A DNA stretch of 64,000 nucleotides from Saururus chinensis (lineage: Eukaryota; Streptophyta; Magnoliopsida; Piperales; Saururaceae), in contig CP141143.1 in NCBI GenBank assembly GCA_035235625.1, positions 2,648,501 to 2,712,500 of the forward strand, written 5' to 3'. Under the pieces are notes generated by a model. It saw nothing but the letters and a program-made list of their open reading frames with translations. It searched no databases and had not been told where the DNA came from. A program made the position numbers and the translations under genes. This document shows, one piece after another, positions 1 through 11,396 of the stretch; within the stretch, counting starts at the first letter, position 1; every line of letters begins with the position of its first letter.

Positions 1-53
1 CAGAGCAGAGGAAGGTAAAACCATAAAAAAGGAGGGGAGGGATAGAGACAGAC

Positions 54-3000
54 CTGCCATCCAGAAGGAAGATTTTGTGAAAGCTCCACCAAATCAGGCT
101 GTAACTTTCCATTTGAAACTGTCTCTGATGTCTGAACAGCATCGCTGGTTGATTGACGTACTTCAGCTTTTTTGCGCCTCACTCGTTCACGCCTGTATCA
201 GATAATCACAAATACATTAAAAATTGAAAAAGGTTGACCATCACGAAAAAGAACCAACAAGAGTATGTGTTTTTGTTGGTGTGTGCGTGTGTGTGTGGAT
301 AGAGAGAGAGAGACCAAACTTACCAGTCGCCACCCAGAGGCTGAAAATTAGCATTTTCCAAAGCTTGTCCACTAGATATCTGTTGTGCGCGCCATTCCTG
401 CAACAATGAATTAAATGATAAGCTCTCCATTGCCCATCTGTCGTAGGAAAAACATATTTAACATTTTCACACCTCTATTTCTCTTTGTTTCTTTTTCTCT
501 AACATCTCATAGCTATTTTCAGGTTCGTCTTTCTCATCTTCCTTCAACTCCTCCTTAGCAGCCTTCCACTGCAGACATAAATGTTCCATATAAGTTGATC
601 TTTCTAAAATCTAGAATATTCATCCATGAATTTCAACACTTGACACGGAATCATCAGAGAGTAAAGCACCTACTTTGTCCACCAGACTGGAGACCTTCTT
701 GTTAGACCTCAGAGTAGGAGCAACTGAAATGGTTCGCTTCTTAGCGCGCATAACTGGTCATGAAACAAGAGATACACCAAGTAGTAGATATTAAAGTCAT
801 CCGTAATAAATGCAACTTAAGAGAGTATTTTTTCTTAATACATTATACCTTTTGGTTGGTTGCTCGTAGCAGTTCCTGGTGGATCTATGGCACTATGGTC
901 CTCGACTGCAGTCATAGTAGCAGGCTCAGTGACAGGAGTACATGAAACCGATTTAGTAACCATCCCAGGATCATTGGTTAACTCAGATCTTCCATGTACT
1001 ATGGAAACACCACCAGATCCAACCTGATCAGATTTGACTTTATCTTGGTCACCAACTGCTCCAAGATCACTATAGAAGCCAGAAGAATCTAAGTTATTCA
1101 CAACAACTTCTGAAGGAGCATTTTCATTAGAAAGGTTATAGTATGTAGCTGAATCCACTGGGTTAACTATCGCTTGAGTAGCTGTAGGAAAGAGACCAGC
1201 TGGTTCATAGAATGTTTGTTGGGGATCAGCAACTTGTGAAACTTCCAAAGGTGCATAACAGCTAGAGCTGGAGATCGTTGTCATGGGTGCATAATATTCA
1301 CATCCAGATCCCACAAACGATAAGTTGTAACCACCAAATGGAAGATATGGAAGCACTTCTGGATATGGTACTGGATACGAGAAATCAGTTGGTTCATCTG
1401 GTGGGGGTGGGGGAGGCGGCTCATTATCTGGAGGAGGGGGAGGAATCCAGTCTTCCTCTGGAGGAGGTGGAACACTAAACTCAGAAACAGGAACAGCAAA
1501 TTCAGGTTTTGGGGATAGGGGGTTTGGATTTGAAAGAGTTGGCATCTGAGAGGAGGTACTGCAACTGAGACTCTCTGCATCCTCTGACGCATTTTGCTTT
1601 AAACTATTTTCATCATCAACGTCCATATCTATGTCCTCACTACTAAGATGCTCAGATACAGATATTGCACGGTCATTTATTGCTTCATCTTCAGCCTTTT
1701 GAATTGAATGTTCCATTTTTTTAGAAGAAACGGCCTTTTCAATATTGCAATGTATAACCCCTTTATCCTTTTCATCAACTTCAGTTTGAGATCCTGCGCG
1801 ATTGCCTCCAACATCATTACGTAGCTCAGGTTTGCCAGATTGAAAAACTTCTGTTCCACAAATAATGGACTCAAGTTGCTTAAGCTGTGTCTCAATATGC
1901 CACCAAAATGGAAGCAATGTTAACCCATATGATGAAAGAACTTTGCAATCAGAAAGCCTGATTTCAACTTCCATTATATATTTTCTTATTGACTCATCGG
2001 ACCTGAAAAAGACGAATCAATCAAAATTAATTATACAAAATGTACATACCATCTAACACATGCTTAATAGAATTAGAGGGAGTTGGATTGAAAGAGCAAA
2101 ACATCATACTCTTGAAGAGCCCAAAGTCTTTGCAATAAGCTTTCCCCAAATTTAACAAGTCGGGCAGGAATATCCTCCTTAGTACTTGGTAAATTTAAGT
2201 GCTTGCCACTCCCTTCTACACCACTTGTAACGTTGGAGTCTTCATGCAAATAATTATCTTCACCAGGATTACTTGGTTCTGTTAGGTTAGAAAATCCTGG
2301 AGTTAACACTTCACATTGTTGATTGTTATTCACATCAGCCACCATTTTCATTCCAGAACCACCTTCATGCATTCCTTCAGCAACGGAGAGCACATCAGTA
2401 TTGTTTGGTGGCCCATTACTGGCAGGTGCATGTGAATGCAAATATGATTTCTCATTCAGAATAGGATCCATGCTGTTGGGGCCTGGGCAACCAGTTTCAC
2501 TTTCTTCAGGAAAGGGAACTTTTTTTGTTCCATTCTGATCTACTACTTCAAGCAAAACATGAGGTACTTCCCATGATGTTTCCCCAGTAACAGTATTCCA
2601 ATAATAATATTGATTGCTCTCTTCATGAATCACAAGTTTCCATCCATTGGTAACATCCCCAACAATCTGTGTCCTAGAATCTCCAGAAACAAGACTTTGT
2701 TCCAACAGTTGAACGCTGTTTTCTTCACCTGGATCAGCAGTTCCGTCAGTTTCATTAATTTCATTGTTGACAGTGCTCCTAACCGCAGCCAGATCACCGC
2801 CCAAGATCTCAATCTTGTCAACAACATCAGCAGTGACGCCCTTGCAATCGTCATGAATGATACCACTGACTTCAACCTGTGAACAGATTGGATATCTAAC
2901 ATCAGATGAGTCTAAGAGAACAGTAGAATTTTCTCCTGGCAGCAGCTCAAGGCGCATTCTAATTAGACCATTTACTCAAAACCTCTCTGCTCTCGCGGTG

Positions 3001-4832
3001 TTCATCATTCATTGAAACAAACACATAATAAGAACTTCAAAAAAGGGGGAAAAAAGCAATCAGTCTATCCATATTTTTAGAGCATACAAACTTTGGGTAT
3101 GACAATATGAGCATATCTGCTGGCTATTTGACATAATGGTCTCAATTGCTGTTGCAGCAACAGGTAAGACTCATTGACAAAAAAATGGACTTAAAGCCAA
3201 GGCATAAAGAGTAGCAACTCATGAGCGGCAACTTGCCACAGAGCTCTACAGTATCATTACGAGAATGAAAACTCTTGAGTTTGTAATGTGTAAAGAAAAC
3301 AGATTCAGAAGCATCAGCAAGTAGAGCAATAAAGCTGCAGCATTTCACAGGCTTTCTATGACCAACCCTGGGGAGAAACTCAGCCAGAGAGTAATTATAA
3401 AAGCTATAGTATATATAAAAGCTACAGAAACAAATACAGAGTTATAATAATCTCAACATAAAATAAAAGAAAAAGGGGGAGGGGAGCAGATCGTACTACA
3501 AGAAAGAAGAAGGTTACAAAATTACCTGTACATTATGCTCATCTGATGCACTCCCAGAAGAAGCAGATTTCACGATCACATTCTCTTCCTCAGCTAGCTC
3601 ATTATCAGTATATTGTCCAAGTAACAACAATGGGTTCTCTGATTGTGTACCTAAAGGAAGAATATCAGCTACATCATAACTCATGCATATCGAAGATGCT
3701 GATAACTTGTAATATAGCTGACAGAGGTTCCAATGCTCCACAACAATACAGAAAACTATAACACCATGTGCACGTTAGTAAGCATTAGGAATTTTTAATT
3801 AACAAAAATAAGCAGCCAATGAGCACTCAAAAGCTCCCCATAGATGAAATCCGCAACTACCTGTATGCAGATAGAGAAAAGAAACCCCTTAGGATTCACA
3901 AATCAAATAAAGCAGAAATGTACGAACCGAGAAGGCAACATATTTCCTGCCGAAACCTCCAAAACGCTTAGATGCCGTCAAAGAAGGCCATAGCATGTTG
4001 GAATTCAATTTCACTGTGGCCGCTTTTACCCTACAGTCCCAAAACAAGAGTCTTTGAAAAATACTGACAGAACCCACCTGAAGACGGTGACATGGAAACC
4101 ACAGTACGACCATTTTGTTCAAGGCCCCCTGTTACTTCGTGATGTACAGAGGAGTCAACTGCGTCTCCTGGTTAAAAAACAAACAACACAAGTAAGCTTT
4201 ACATATTTCCCACAGTTCAGTGCTACACATTAACACATGCCTACAACACCCCTCAGGTCATTTAATAGAAACTCGAGTAACGCATATACATGAATGAACA
4301 ACAGTTTGGTACAGGTTCTCGCCTCGTGTGCATATACATTAATAAAGACTAAGCCTAATCAGATGCCAAATTATAGAACATAAACCTCAGATATCACACA
4401 CAACCACTACCAAACCCATATCATTTGAGAGAATTGTCTCGCAAACAGAACTCACAGATATCACAACTTTAAAAAATCAATCAAGCAGGGTAACAAATAA
4501 TAAAGGCTTGTAGCGTTATCTGCATCAGCAGTTAACAGAAATTCACTGTCTCAACAACGCATACAAATTATTGATTCAATTCCAAACTGCGGAAAAAACT
4601 AGCATCGATTCGACATACACCAGAATCGAACCATTCACAACTCATATAAATCAATAGTTAGTAGACGATCGAAACACGTATCATGTACTTTGAATCAAAG
4701 CGAAATTTAATAATAAAGATGAGAAAGAAAAGGAGGAAGCAGATTACCAGAGGGTTCCGCGAAAAGATCCAGCTTTACACGCCGCCCGGCATTGCTCAGA
4801 GCTGCGAGACGACGCTCCTTTCTCTTCCCCAT
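54..4832 (-). CDS. WW domain-containing formin-binding protein 4-like (FNBP4-like) protein, 3' end cut off
   Basis: Plant homologue of FNBP4, a WW protein whose animal relatives bind proline-rich ligands such as formins; the plant role is little known, and a nuclear or RNA-processing role is inference. Nine exons join in frame: 4748-4832, 4078-4167, 3526-3650, 2110-2876, 849-2002, 674-753, 473-568, 324-397, 54-192, giving 870 codons before a donor at 53-52. The start MGKRKERRLAALSNAGRR and the NPLLLLGQY box (about residues 75-83) are family hallmarks. One WW domain lies near residues 177-206, with its two Trp at 179 and 202 around a YYYW core. An acidic region is followed by proline runs (about 534-560), and the basic VDKWKAAKEEL segment lies across exons 6-7. 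The last visible exon ends at LPSGWQ, where the second WW domain usually begins, so that domain and the stop lie outside the window. An upstream in-frame ATG at 4994 is possible, but the conserved start is 4832. Confidence 0.9.
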
Positions 4833-5100
4833 CTCAGATAAACCCCCGGAGATTGAGGTAAAATCAAAGCTCAAACTGGTAATTTCGATCAGAGCCGCGA
4901 GAACGCTTCCTTTCTGGGCAGCCCTAGAACCAGGAGACCCACGATTTATAGGTAATGCTGCACTCATCGGCCGCACCGTTCGGCATACTGGCATTGCGTT
5001 CGGCCGTCTTTATTTAAGCGCTTTTGGCCTAATAATCGGCTTCTTTCGATTGTTAAAAGGCTGCGTTTAATGAGCGTCGTCTCACCATAAGCGACTTATT
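4833..5100 (-). promoter_or_regulatory. 5' UTR and proximal promoter of the FNBP4-like gene
   Basis: GC-richer stretch immediately upstream of the conserved start codon, with CpG dinucleotides and the reading frame open back to 4994. It is the expected position of the leader and core promoter. No canonical TATA box was found, so the assignment rests on position only. Confidence 0.45.
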
Positions 5101-6054
5101 AAAACGATAAGTGTCACGGGGACGAAAAATTATTCATATTTTAAAGTGAGTAAATTAAAGTATAAATTTGAGTTTGTGTTAAAACATTAATGGCCACACC
5201 TTCTCCACATGGACGCATATTCGGCTATGTAATGGCCTGATTGTATCATACAATCTAACAGCCAACTCACTCGGGCTTTCACCCAATGTTAATACATGTC
5301 AAGTATAAATAAAGATAAGGAAAGATGTATAATATCTTAAAACTTTTATTTTAGCAACTCTATACTTGCGATTACAAAGAACAAGGTTCCGACCTCGCTC
5401 CCAAAGCCAGAGATCCACTATGCTATGATAAAACACTCCTTTGGCTCACCCCCTTTGCTGAATTCACCTATAGCTGAAGTCACTAAGGATGGCTGAATCT
5501 GCCCTCTCAAGACTAATTACAATGAGTCTTCATCCCCTCTCAAGGTACTACATGCCTCCTTATATAGAGAATAGGCTAGTGCTATTAAAACTAGCTTTGA
5601 CCTTGTTACAAATTTGAAACCCAATAGCCTTTGCCTATTACAAATAGAAACCAACATACAATCCTACCCAAAACCACCTCTTCGGAGTCCTACCTCAGCT
5701 AGGAATCTATCTAAGTCCTCCTTCAAGTATCCCGCCTCATCTAGTATTCTTCAGAACTCTTTATCTAGCTAGAAGTCCTTCGCCTATTTGCCTCTTGCCT
5801 CAACAGAGACTTAGTTACATTATTACGCCCCCTAACCCAAAACTGGCTAGTGGACACAAAAATTCCTAACCCAACCCTGGATTAGATCGAAATTGCACAG
5901 TTAAGCTATAAGATCTAGTAATTCTTGTTATTCAATTATTTTATTTGTGGTTGACTTATAGAAATTTAAGAAGTTTGACCCTTTAGCCTTATTAGTTAGA
6001 TAACTATCTAAATTAGTTGACTATAGGGCTGAGATTACTATAGTTATAAACTAG
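5101..6054. other. Intergenic, repeat-like, no gene seen
   Basis: No convincing ORF. The segment around 5340-5870 has the look of a decayed LTR: CT-rich text, a TATATAGAG motif near 5560, and CGCCCCCTAACCC near 5825. Neither terminus nor a target-site duplication could be fixed. Origin from an old retrotransposon is inference. Confidence 0.3.
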
Positions 6055-6185
6055 ATAGAAAGAGTTTCGAAATGCTGGTCGAAGTTGTAATAGATGTTCG
6101 GATGAGTGAAATATGGTAGATCAAAGTTGTACTAGATGTATCAGACCCTATTACCCAATTTATACCTAAAATTTAGCCTTTTACT
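6055..6185 (+). repeat. LTR-like repeat unit, copy A
   Basis: Starts around AGAGTTTCGAAATGCTGGTC and ends with a CCTATTACCCAATTTA-type segment. The same order of motifs (AGAGTTTCGAAA, GTTGAA/GTTGTA, then a TTACCC box followed by TTTA) recurs in copies at 6430-6670 and 12905-13150 in the same orientation. This is the most diverged of the three. It is non-coding. Confidence 0.6.
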
Positions 6186-6198
6186 TAGCCTTTTTGTA

Positions 6199-6400
6199 AT
6201 ATCTCATTTTCCTATGTTTCGAAAATTAAACACGTAAAAAATAGGGTGTTTGAACCATTGACCTTTTTAGTAAAATAACTTCCTTAATAGATAGAAATTG
6301 TAATATCCCTAATTTTTCCGAGTTTCAAAATTTAAAAAAGTGGAAAATAGGGTGTTTGACCTATTGACATTCTTAGTAAATAATTTCATCTTTAGATAAA
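6199..6400 (+). repeat. Tandem duplication of a ~100-bp segment beginning TGTAATAT(C/T)
   Basis: Two consecutive units begin TGTAATATCTC at 6199 and TGTAATATCCC at 6299. Both share the text AAATAGGGTGTTTGA followed by a (C/A)CATTGAC or CTATTGAC motif and CTTAGTAAA/TTTAGTAAA. TGTAATA(C/T)CCC is a common start for plant Ty3/gypsy LTRs, so one of the two may mark an LTR boundary; that is inference. Confidence 0.65.
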
Positions 6401-6429
6401 ATTTATGGTTGAAACTAATTATATTAGAA

Positions 6430-6670
6430 AGTAAACAGATAGAGTTTCGAAACGCCACCAAGAATGCGCGAATCGGAGTCTATATGAGGGAAATACAACC
6501 GTTTGAAGTTGAACATAGTGTAGGACCCGTTTACCCGATTTAGACTGTATTTGGCCCGTTTAAGTCATTTTGTGGGCCCGGTTATTTATAATTCTGAAAT
6601 TAATTTTTAAGGTCCAAATTAGGTGGCCTAACTGGGGAGGATTACCTAAAATTATAGGGGGGTTAGGAAC
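6430..6670 (+). repeat. LTR-like repeat unit, copy B
   Basis: Best-preserved copy. It runs from AGTTTCGAAACGCCACCAAG through CCGTTTGAAGTTGAA, TAGGACCCGTTTACCCGA and GGCCCGTTTAAGTCA to GGGGGGTTAGGAACCCTAAT. Copy C, about 6.47 kb downstream in direct orientation, follows the same order along about 240 bp. The pair could be remnants of the two LTRs of one old element or separate fragments of the same family. Confidence 0.75.
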
Positions 6671-7769
6671 CCTAATCCTCATGTTTATGTTGCTGGATTT
6701 CAGTAGTTCTCTATGCACAAGACAAGGGAATGGATCGGATGATCCTTCCTGGCAAGGGATAGAGAAGAACCTTTTTTTTATGTGGGATGACCTTCTCTTA
6801 ATTAATCAAGACTACTCTTTATACTTTGAAGTGAGTAGTAGTGATTAATCAATTTTCAAAACCCTTCGATTAGTTGGCAAAAATGAAAGAAACAAGAATT
6901 TTATTAAAATAAGAAAAGAGAATTATCAGGAGAAGTGGCTACAACTTTTGAGTTTAAAAAAGGAAAAACAAAGAAAAGAAGAAAACAAGGAAAATTCTTC
7001 TTGAAGATGAGAGCTCCCCTTGCACAAATTCTTCTTCCTTCTTGGTTGCTTCTGCTTGTCTTTTGATTCCTCGATCTTCTTCGACTTTTTGAAGGTCAAG
7101 GCTTTTTAGGAATTTGGTGTGTGATGGACTTTTGGATTTCTCTTTGGAGGTTCCGTAAACTTGAAAGCCAAAAGCCCCTTCTTATAGAAATGAAGGGGTA
7201 TTTATAGGATGAGAGTTGCACGGTTAAGCAAAGTAGTGTGGTGAGTTGGAAAGGTAGTTTATGAGAAGTGGAGAGTGGATTAGTGGGAGATGAGAAAATG
7301 GGTTAGTGGGAGTGTTGGTGAGAACCACTTGATTAGTGGAGGAAGTGGGAAATGTGAGAGAAGACCGGGCATTATACCTTTGACTTGGTCATCTCCATTT
7401 TCTTTTTTTATTATTATTATTTTTATTTATATATATATATATTTATATTTTTATTTCATCATCCTTTTTTTTTACAGTAGGGGATCACGAGCATCAAGGC
7501 TTTAATTTAATCTTCCCATTCAGTATGTGGGGCCCATAAAATTTTTCACAAAACCCTTTTTTTTTAGCAAAATAATAGCGTAGGACCCACGAGTCTTACC
7601 TAGCCTTTTTCATTTATTTCTATTTTATGACTATTTTATTGTAAGACTTATGAGGTCCCACATAGTCCTTTGCAAATTTTTATTACGTGGCCATGTGAGG
7701 CTTACAAAGCCTCCCTCGGCCGTTTAACTTTGAATGTAAAGAGGCCCCCATAATGTCCTCTCACAATAA
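6671..7769. other. Non-coding, probable retrotransposon interior or LTR remainder
   Basis: No gene-like ORF with recognisable domains. Contains CTTCTTC-rich text (7015-7090), a GA/TG-rich stretch (7260-7360) and an AT dinucleotide tract near 7425-7445. It probably belongs to the same decayed element as copy B, which it follows directly. Confidence 0.35.
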
Positions 7770-8090
7770 AAATTTTTTTGTTAGAAGTCTTAGTCCATTC
7801 CTACGTGTGTAGGATTTAGATCTTGCTTCTTCACTTTTTTTTTGTTAAAAGCCTTAGTCTATTCCTACGTATGTAGAATTAGATTTTGATTCCTTACTTT
7901 TTTTTTCTCTTTCGACTTTGTCCACTTCAGAGACTTTGTCTATTAAAAAAAATGGTCTCACCCAGAGCTAGTCAAGCTCCAAAATCTTGGCCTTTGGATT
8001 TTGAATTTTTTTTTGTTTGAACTTTATTCGAATTTGAGACTTTGTCCATTTTGAAAATTTAGAGTTATCTGGAGCTAGTCAAGCTCCGAG
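7770..8090 (+). repeat. Degenerate tandem duplications
   Basis: Two units of roughly 70 bp (about 7770-7838 and 7839-7905) share GTTAGAAGTCTTAGTCCATTC / GTTAAAAGCCTTAGTCTATTC followed by CTACGTGTGTAGGA / CTACGTATGTAGAA. Further on, CAGAGCTAGTCAAGCTCC near 7961 is repeated as GGAGCTAGTCAAGCTCCG near 8072. T-rich runs separate the units. Non-coding. Confidence 0.6.
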
Positions 8091-9060
8091 ATCTTTGCAA
8101 TTGAATTTTGATTTGATTTTGATTTTTTTTTATATGTCAACAGTTTATAAAAGGCCTTCTTATGACACAATTTGGAAAAAAGCTGGGGACGGCGAAGGAA
8201 AGGGGGGAATCTTTGGACCGAGGAAGGACTCATCATTGGAATTTTTCAGCGAGACTCCGGCGAAGTTACGGCAGTATTGGATTGACGACAATATTGTGTT
8301 TGAGGTAGGATTATATGTTTTTTTAATAGTATAATCATATTTGCCCAAATATAAAATTAAGTAAAGAGTTGTAGTATTAATTTATTTATAAAGGTGACCG
8401 GATGTTGAGGAGGCAGCCGACCGGCCATCATTGGCTCCATCGTCGGCCGGCATTCAACACTTCCGATCGGCTGTAAAATGTCGGTTTTTCATACTGTAGT
8501 TTTGTAATGATGTTTTGTTATGGCTGCAACATAGAAGTGGAGGAACTTTGGGCATGGAGAGAATAGTGGCATGGGCTTAGATCTCGATCCGGGCTGGCGA
8601 CGGCAGTCCGGTCGAGCCAACCCGTCGCAGAGCCGTGATGGGAGACCGGCGGCTGCGTGGAGTAGATCACCCATAACAAAAATATAAAATTGATGAGAAC
8701 TTGCGGCGGCGAGAAGGAGGTGGCAGCCAGAGGATGGTCTAGGTCTGCCGGAATCGCCAGGCAATGGTGAACCGGTCAAGCCCGGCCCAACGGCCAGCCA
8801 TGGTGGCCTGCCATTGCGACGCCACCGCCAGTTTTAAAAAAAGGTTGATTAGCCCCCGTCGGCCACTGAGAGATAGTGGGTTGCGACTCAACGGAATTGT
8901 TGTCTGGCGGCGATCCGGTAGAGCCCAGCCCGCCACCCGGCCATGGTGGCAAACGGCGGTGCCGCCAGAGGCAAATACCCCTCTGGCTGGATGCGGGGAA
9001 GACAACCCACTATGCGAGTTGTCTGGGGCAGGTTCGGATCGATTGACCCTAATCAGTTAA
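8091..9060. other. GC-rich non-coding segment with no recognised gene
   Basis: Overlapping ORFs on both strands in the GC-rich part (8400-9060) are low-complexity (Pro, Arg, Gly) and match no family I know. An AT-rich flank with poly-T precedes it. It looks like part of an old mobile element rather than a host gene. Confidence 0.3.
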
Positions 9061-9775
9061 TCCAAGACCCGGACTGGGTCTATGTGTATAAAAAAAGGAA
9101 TTATTGAACCGGGTCTGGTTCAATAGTTTGCTTTTGTTGGAAAAATTTAGAAAAATTACCAGTGAAATTTGAGAGGGATATGAGTGTCTTGACTAAGTTT
9201 CAAACCTGAAAAAAATCCCAGAATTAGTAAAATGTCCCTTTTACCCTTATAGTAAAATTACCGTGGGTAAACCACTTACCCGACTTCAGGGCTTTAGTTC
9301 AGTGGCCTATGAGTCATCTTAAAAATTGGGAAAATTCTCAGTGAGAGTTAAATGTGTAATATAATTATAGTCTAAACCTTTTAGTGAAGAAAAATCCCAG
9401 TGAGTGGTTGATTGACCTTCTTGCCCCTAGGGTTAATCGTAAACTGTTAAGTTAACCTGGGTCGGTTCAAGGGGTTCACAACCCCGTCACATGCCAGAAA
9501 AATTACACAAAGTCCATGAAGTCAAGTAGTGTGTTTGAGTTCAATTTTGGACCCGTTGGATGTCATTAAGGCCTTAAACTAAATGATAGAACTACCCCTA
9601 CGCAAACTGGCCTGCATTCACGTGGATGTTGTTAACGGGCCAATGTGATATTGGAACCTTTTGAGAGGTTAAAGACTTACCCGAGTGCAGAGAGGACTGT
9701 ATCTAATGTTAAATAATTACTCTAATGCCCTTAGGTACATTACAACCAGTTTAACAAAGATTTAATAAGTTAACC
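9061..9775. other. Non-coding flank of the solo LTR with short internal echoes
   Basis: No ORF of interest. Three similar short blocks occur: AAAATTACCAGTGAAATTTG near 9153, GAAAATTCTCAGTGAGAGTT near 9329 and GAAAAATCCCAGTGAGTGG near 9387. They suggest an old internally repetitive element into which the 9776-11391 LTR inserted. Confidence 0.4.
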
Positions 9776-10593
9776 TATAACGTCCCCCGCATTTTCTAAT
9801 CAAAGAAAATAATTTTTGAAAACGTAACAAAATTTATTTACAATTGCCAAGGATCACCGTGTACTAAAATAGTAATTACAACACACTTTGTATTATACAA
9901 AGATTTCCAAAATTGGGCATCACATGCCTTTGTACATTAGTCAATACAATAATTTACATAAGGTACAAAAACAGTAGTACAAGACTGTAATTTAAGGAAA
10001 CCCTTCGTCGACTCCTTCAGATTCGAGTGAAACACCTGCAGAGTCTGAGGGTAGGTGAGTAAATTCATACTCAGTAGGTCGAGTTAAGTTTTAAGAATAT
10101 GTTTCGTGCACATACGAACATATCGTGCCATTTTTCTTTTGAAATCATTCAGAAAATTTGAAAACACAAACACATAATGTCGCTATACCAGACGACTTAC
10201 ACCCGCGCCCATGGGGTGACGCGAGACAGAAAAGAAGAGATTTACCCATGACATCCCAATCCTGTGCGCACCAAATGCCAATTTTGGCGGTATCCAAAAT
10301 CATAATAATTCTTAGCTCCGAGGAATCGAGAACTATCCAGATAGCACGATTGCCCAAAACTCGGAGAAATTTTCGAAAAGTGGAGATGATTTTAAAGTCA
10401 GAGCTTTTGTTTTCATAAAGTAACAGAAAACTTTTAGTAAAACTTTAGCAAGTAAAAATCTCGGCATACGATTAGAATTTAAAGCTACCTATAACACGTG
10501 CAAAATATAACGAAATCTCCTCGTAGAGTAAAGAAAGTCCCTCCTTAAGATATCAGCCTTTGAGCGAGAATTTCAGCAGAATAACCACTCAAA

Positions 10594-10850
10594 TGCGTAG
10601 AATGCCCTTGATTTAGTAGGGTAGGGCTTTGGAACGGTTTAAAAAGGGTTGGAAATGGTCCGGAAATAGTAAAAAGATGAAAGGGGAAGATTAGGGAAGG
10701 GGCACATTTTTTGAGGTCTTAGAGGGGTCACCTTGAGAAAATAACACTTCCGGTGCGTAGAGCACCCTTGAATTAGTAGGAAACGGATCTTAGAACGTGA
10801 AAATCGGACTTAAAATGGGTCGGGAATGGTGAAAATAGTGAAAGAGGTTG
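10594..10850 (+). repeat. Tandem duplication (period ~160 bp) inside the solo LTR
   Basis: TGCGTAGAATGCCCTTGATT at 10594 recurs as TGCGTAGAGCACCCTTGAAT at 10754. Both are followed by TAGTAGG, an AAACGG/GAACG block and a GGTC(C/G)GGAA(A/T)(A/G)GT segment. It lies just upstream of the LTR TATA box, where enhancer duplications are common in LTRs. Confidence 0.65.
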
Positions 10851-10886
10851 AAAATCGGATGTGGGTGAAAATCTGGCCGGAATGGG

Positions 10887-10894
10887 TATAAATA
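10887..10894 (+). promoter_or_regulatory. TATA box of the LTR promoter
   Basis: TATAAATA followed by a G-rich GGGGAGGAGGAGG stretch within the solo LTR, at the place expected for the U3/R boundary. Whether it still drives transcription cannot be seen. Confidence 0.5.
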
Positions 10895-11396
10895 GGGGAG
10901 GAGGAGGAATATTCCGGTGGAAACCGGCTGGCGCCACCGGAACTGGGTGCGCGCGTGATGAATGTGCGTTCGTCACGCGCGCGGTGACGAATGCGCGTTC
11001 GATGCGCATGACGCACGTGTTCGGCGCGCGCTGTGCTGCACCGCGCCGCGCCGCCAAACAAAATAATTTTATTATTTATTTTAATTTCCATAAAAATTCC
11101 AAAAATCGTAACTTCCTATCCTAAACTCAGTTTTGCGCGTTCTAAGTGCCGTTGAGCTCGTATTGATGAGCCCTACGAGACTAGACCATTTAAGAATCAT
11201 TTTACCCAAATTTCAAAAGTGGGTCCTGCCGATTGAACACATTTCTCGAGGTTGTACTTTTTGTTCCCGACCTCCAATTTTTGCGTTTTAAGACTTGTTA
11301 CGCTCGTCTCCACGAGCTCTAACCAACCCTTAGGATAATTATAAATAACAAAATATATAAGGAGATCGTGTTAGAAATTAGGGTTATTACATAACC

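Larger units (their letters stand above)
9776..11391 (+). mobile_element. Solo LTR (Ty3/gypsy-like) with 5-bp target-site duplication
   Basis: The 1616-bp unit begins TATAACGTCCCCC and ends GGTTATTACA, so its ends are short imperfect inverted repeats of the TGTAA...TTACA kind (the first G appears mutated to A). It is flanked on both sides by TAACC (9771-9775 and 11392-11396), a direct 5-bp duplication as retroviral-type integrases make. No gag, protease, reverse transcriptase or integrase ORF lies inside or next to it and no second copy flanks it, so it reads as a solo LTR left by recombination. A TATA box at 10887 fits a plus-strand LTR promoter. The Ty3/gypsy assignment rests on the TGTAACG(C/T)CCC-type start and is inference. 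Confidence 0.75.

Noticed and set aside
1278-1478. ORFs on the plus strand and in other frames across the FNBP4-like exons
   Set aside because: They are shadows of the proline- and acid-rich coding exons of the minus-strand gene and have no family resemblance.
8095-8334. 79-codon ORF ending in a WKKAGDGEGKGG...-type sequence
   Set aside because: No recognised domain, lies within a poly-T-rich repeat area, and no exon partners with matching phase were found.
10773-11124. Overlapping ORFs on both strands in the GC-rich part of the solo LTR
   Set aside because: They arise from a CG-rich stretch (GCGCG words) inside the LTR and encode only low-complexity Ala/Arg/His text.
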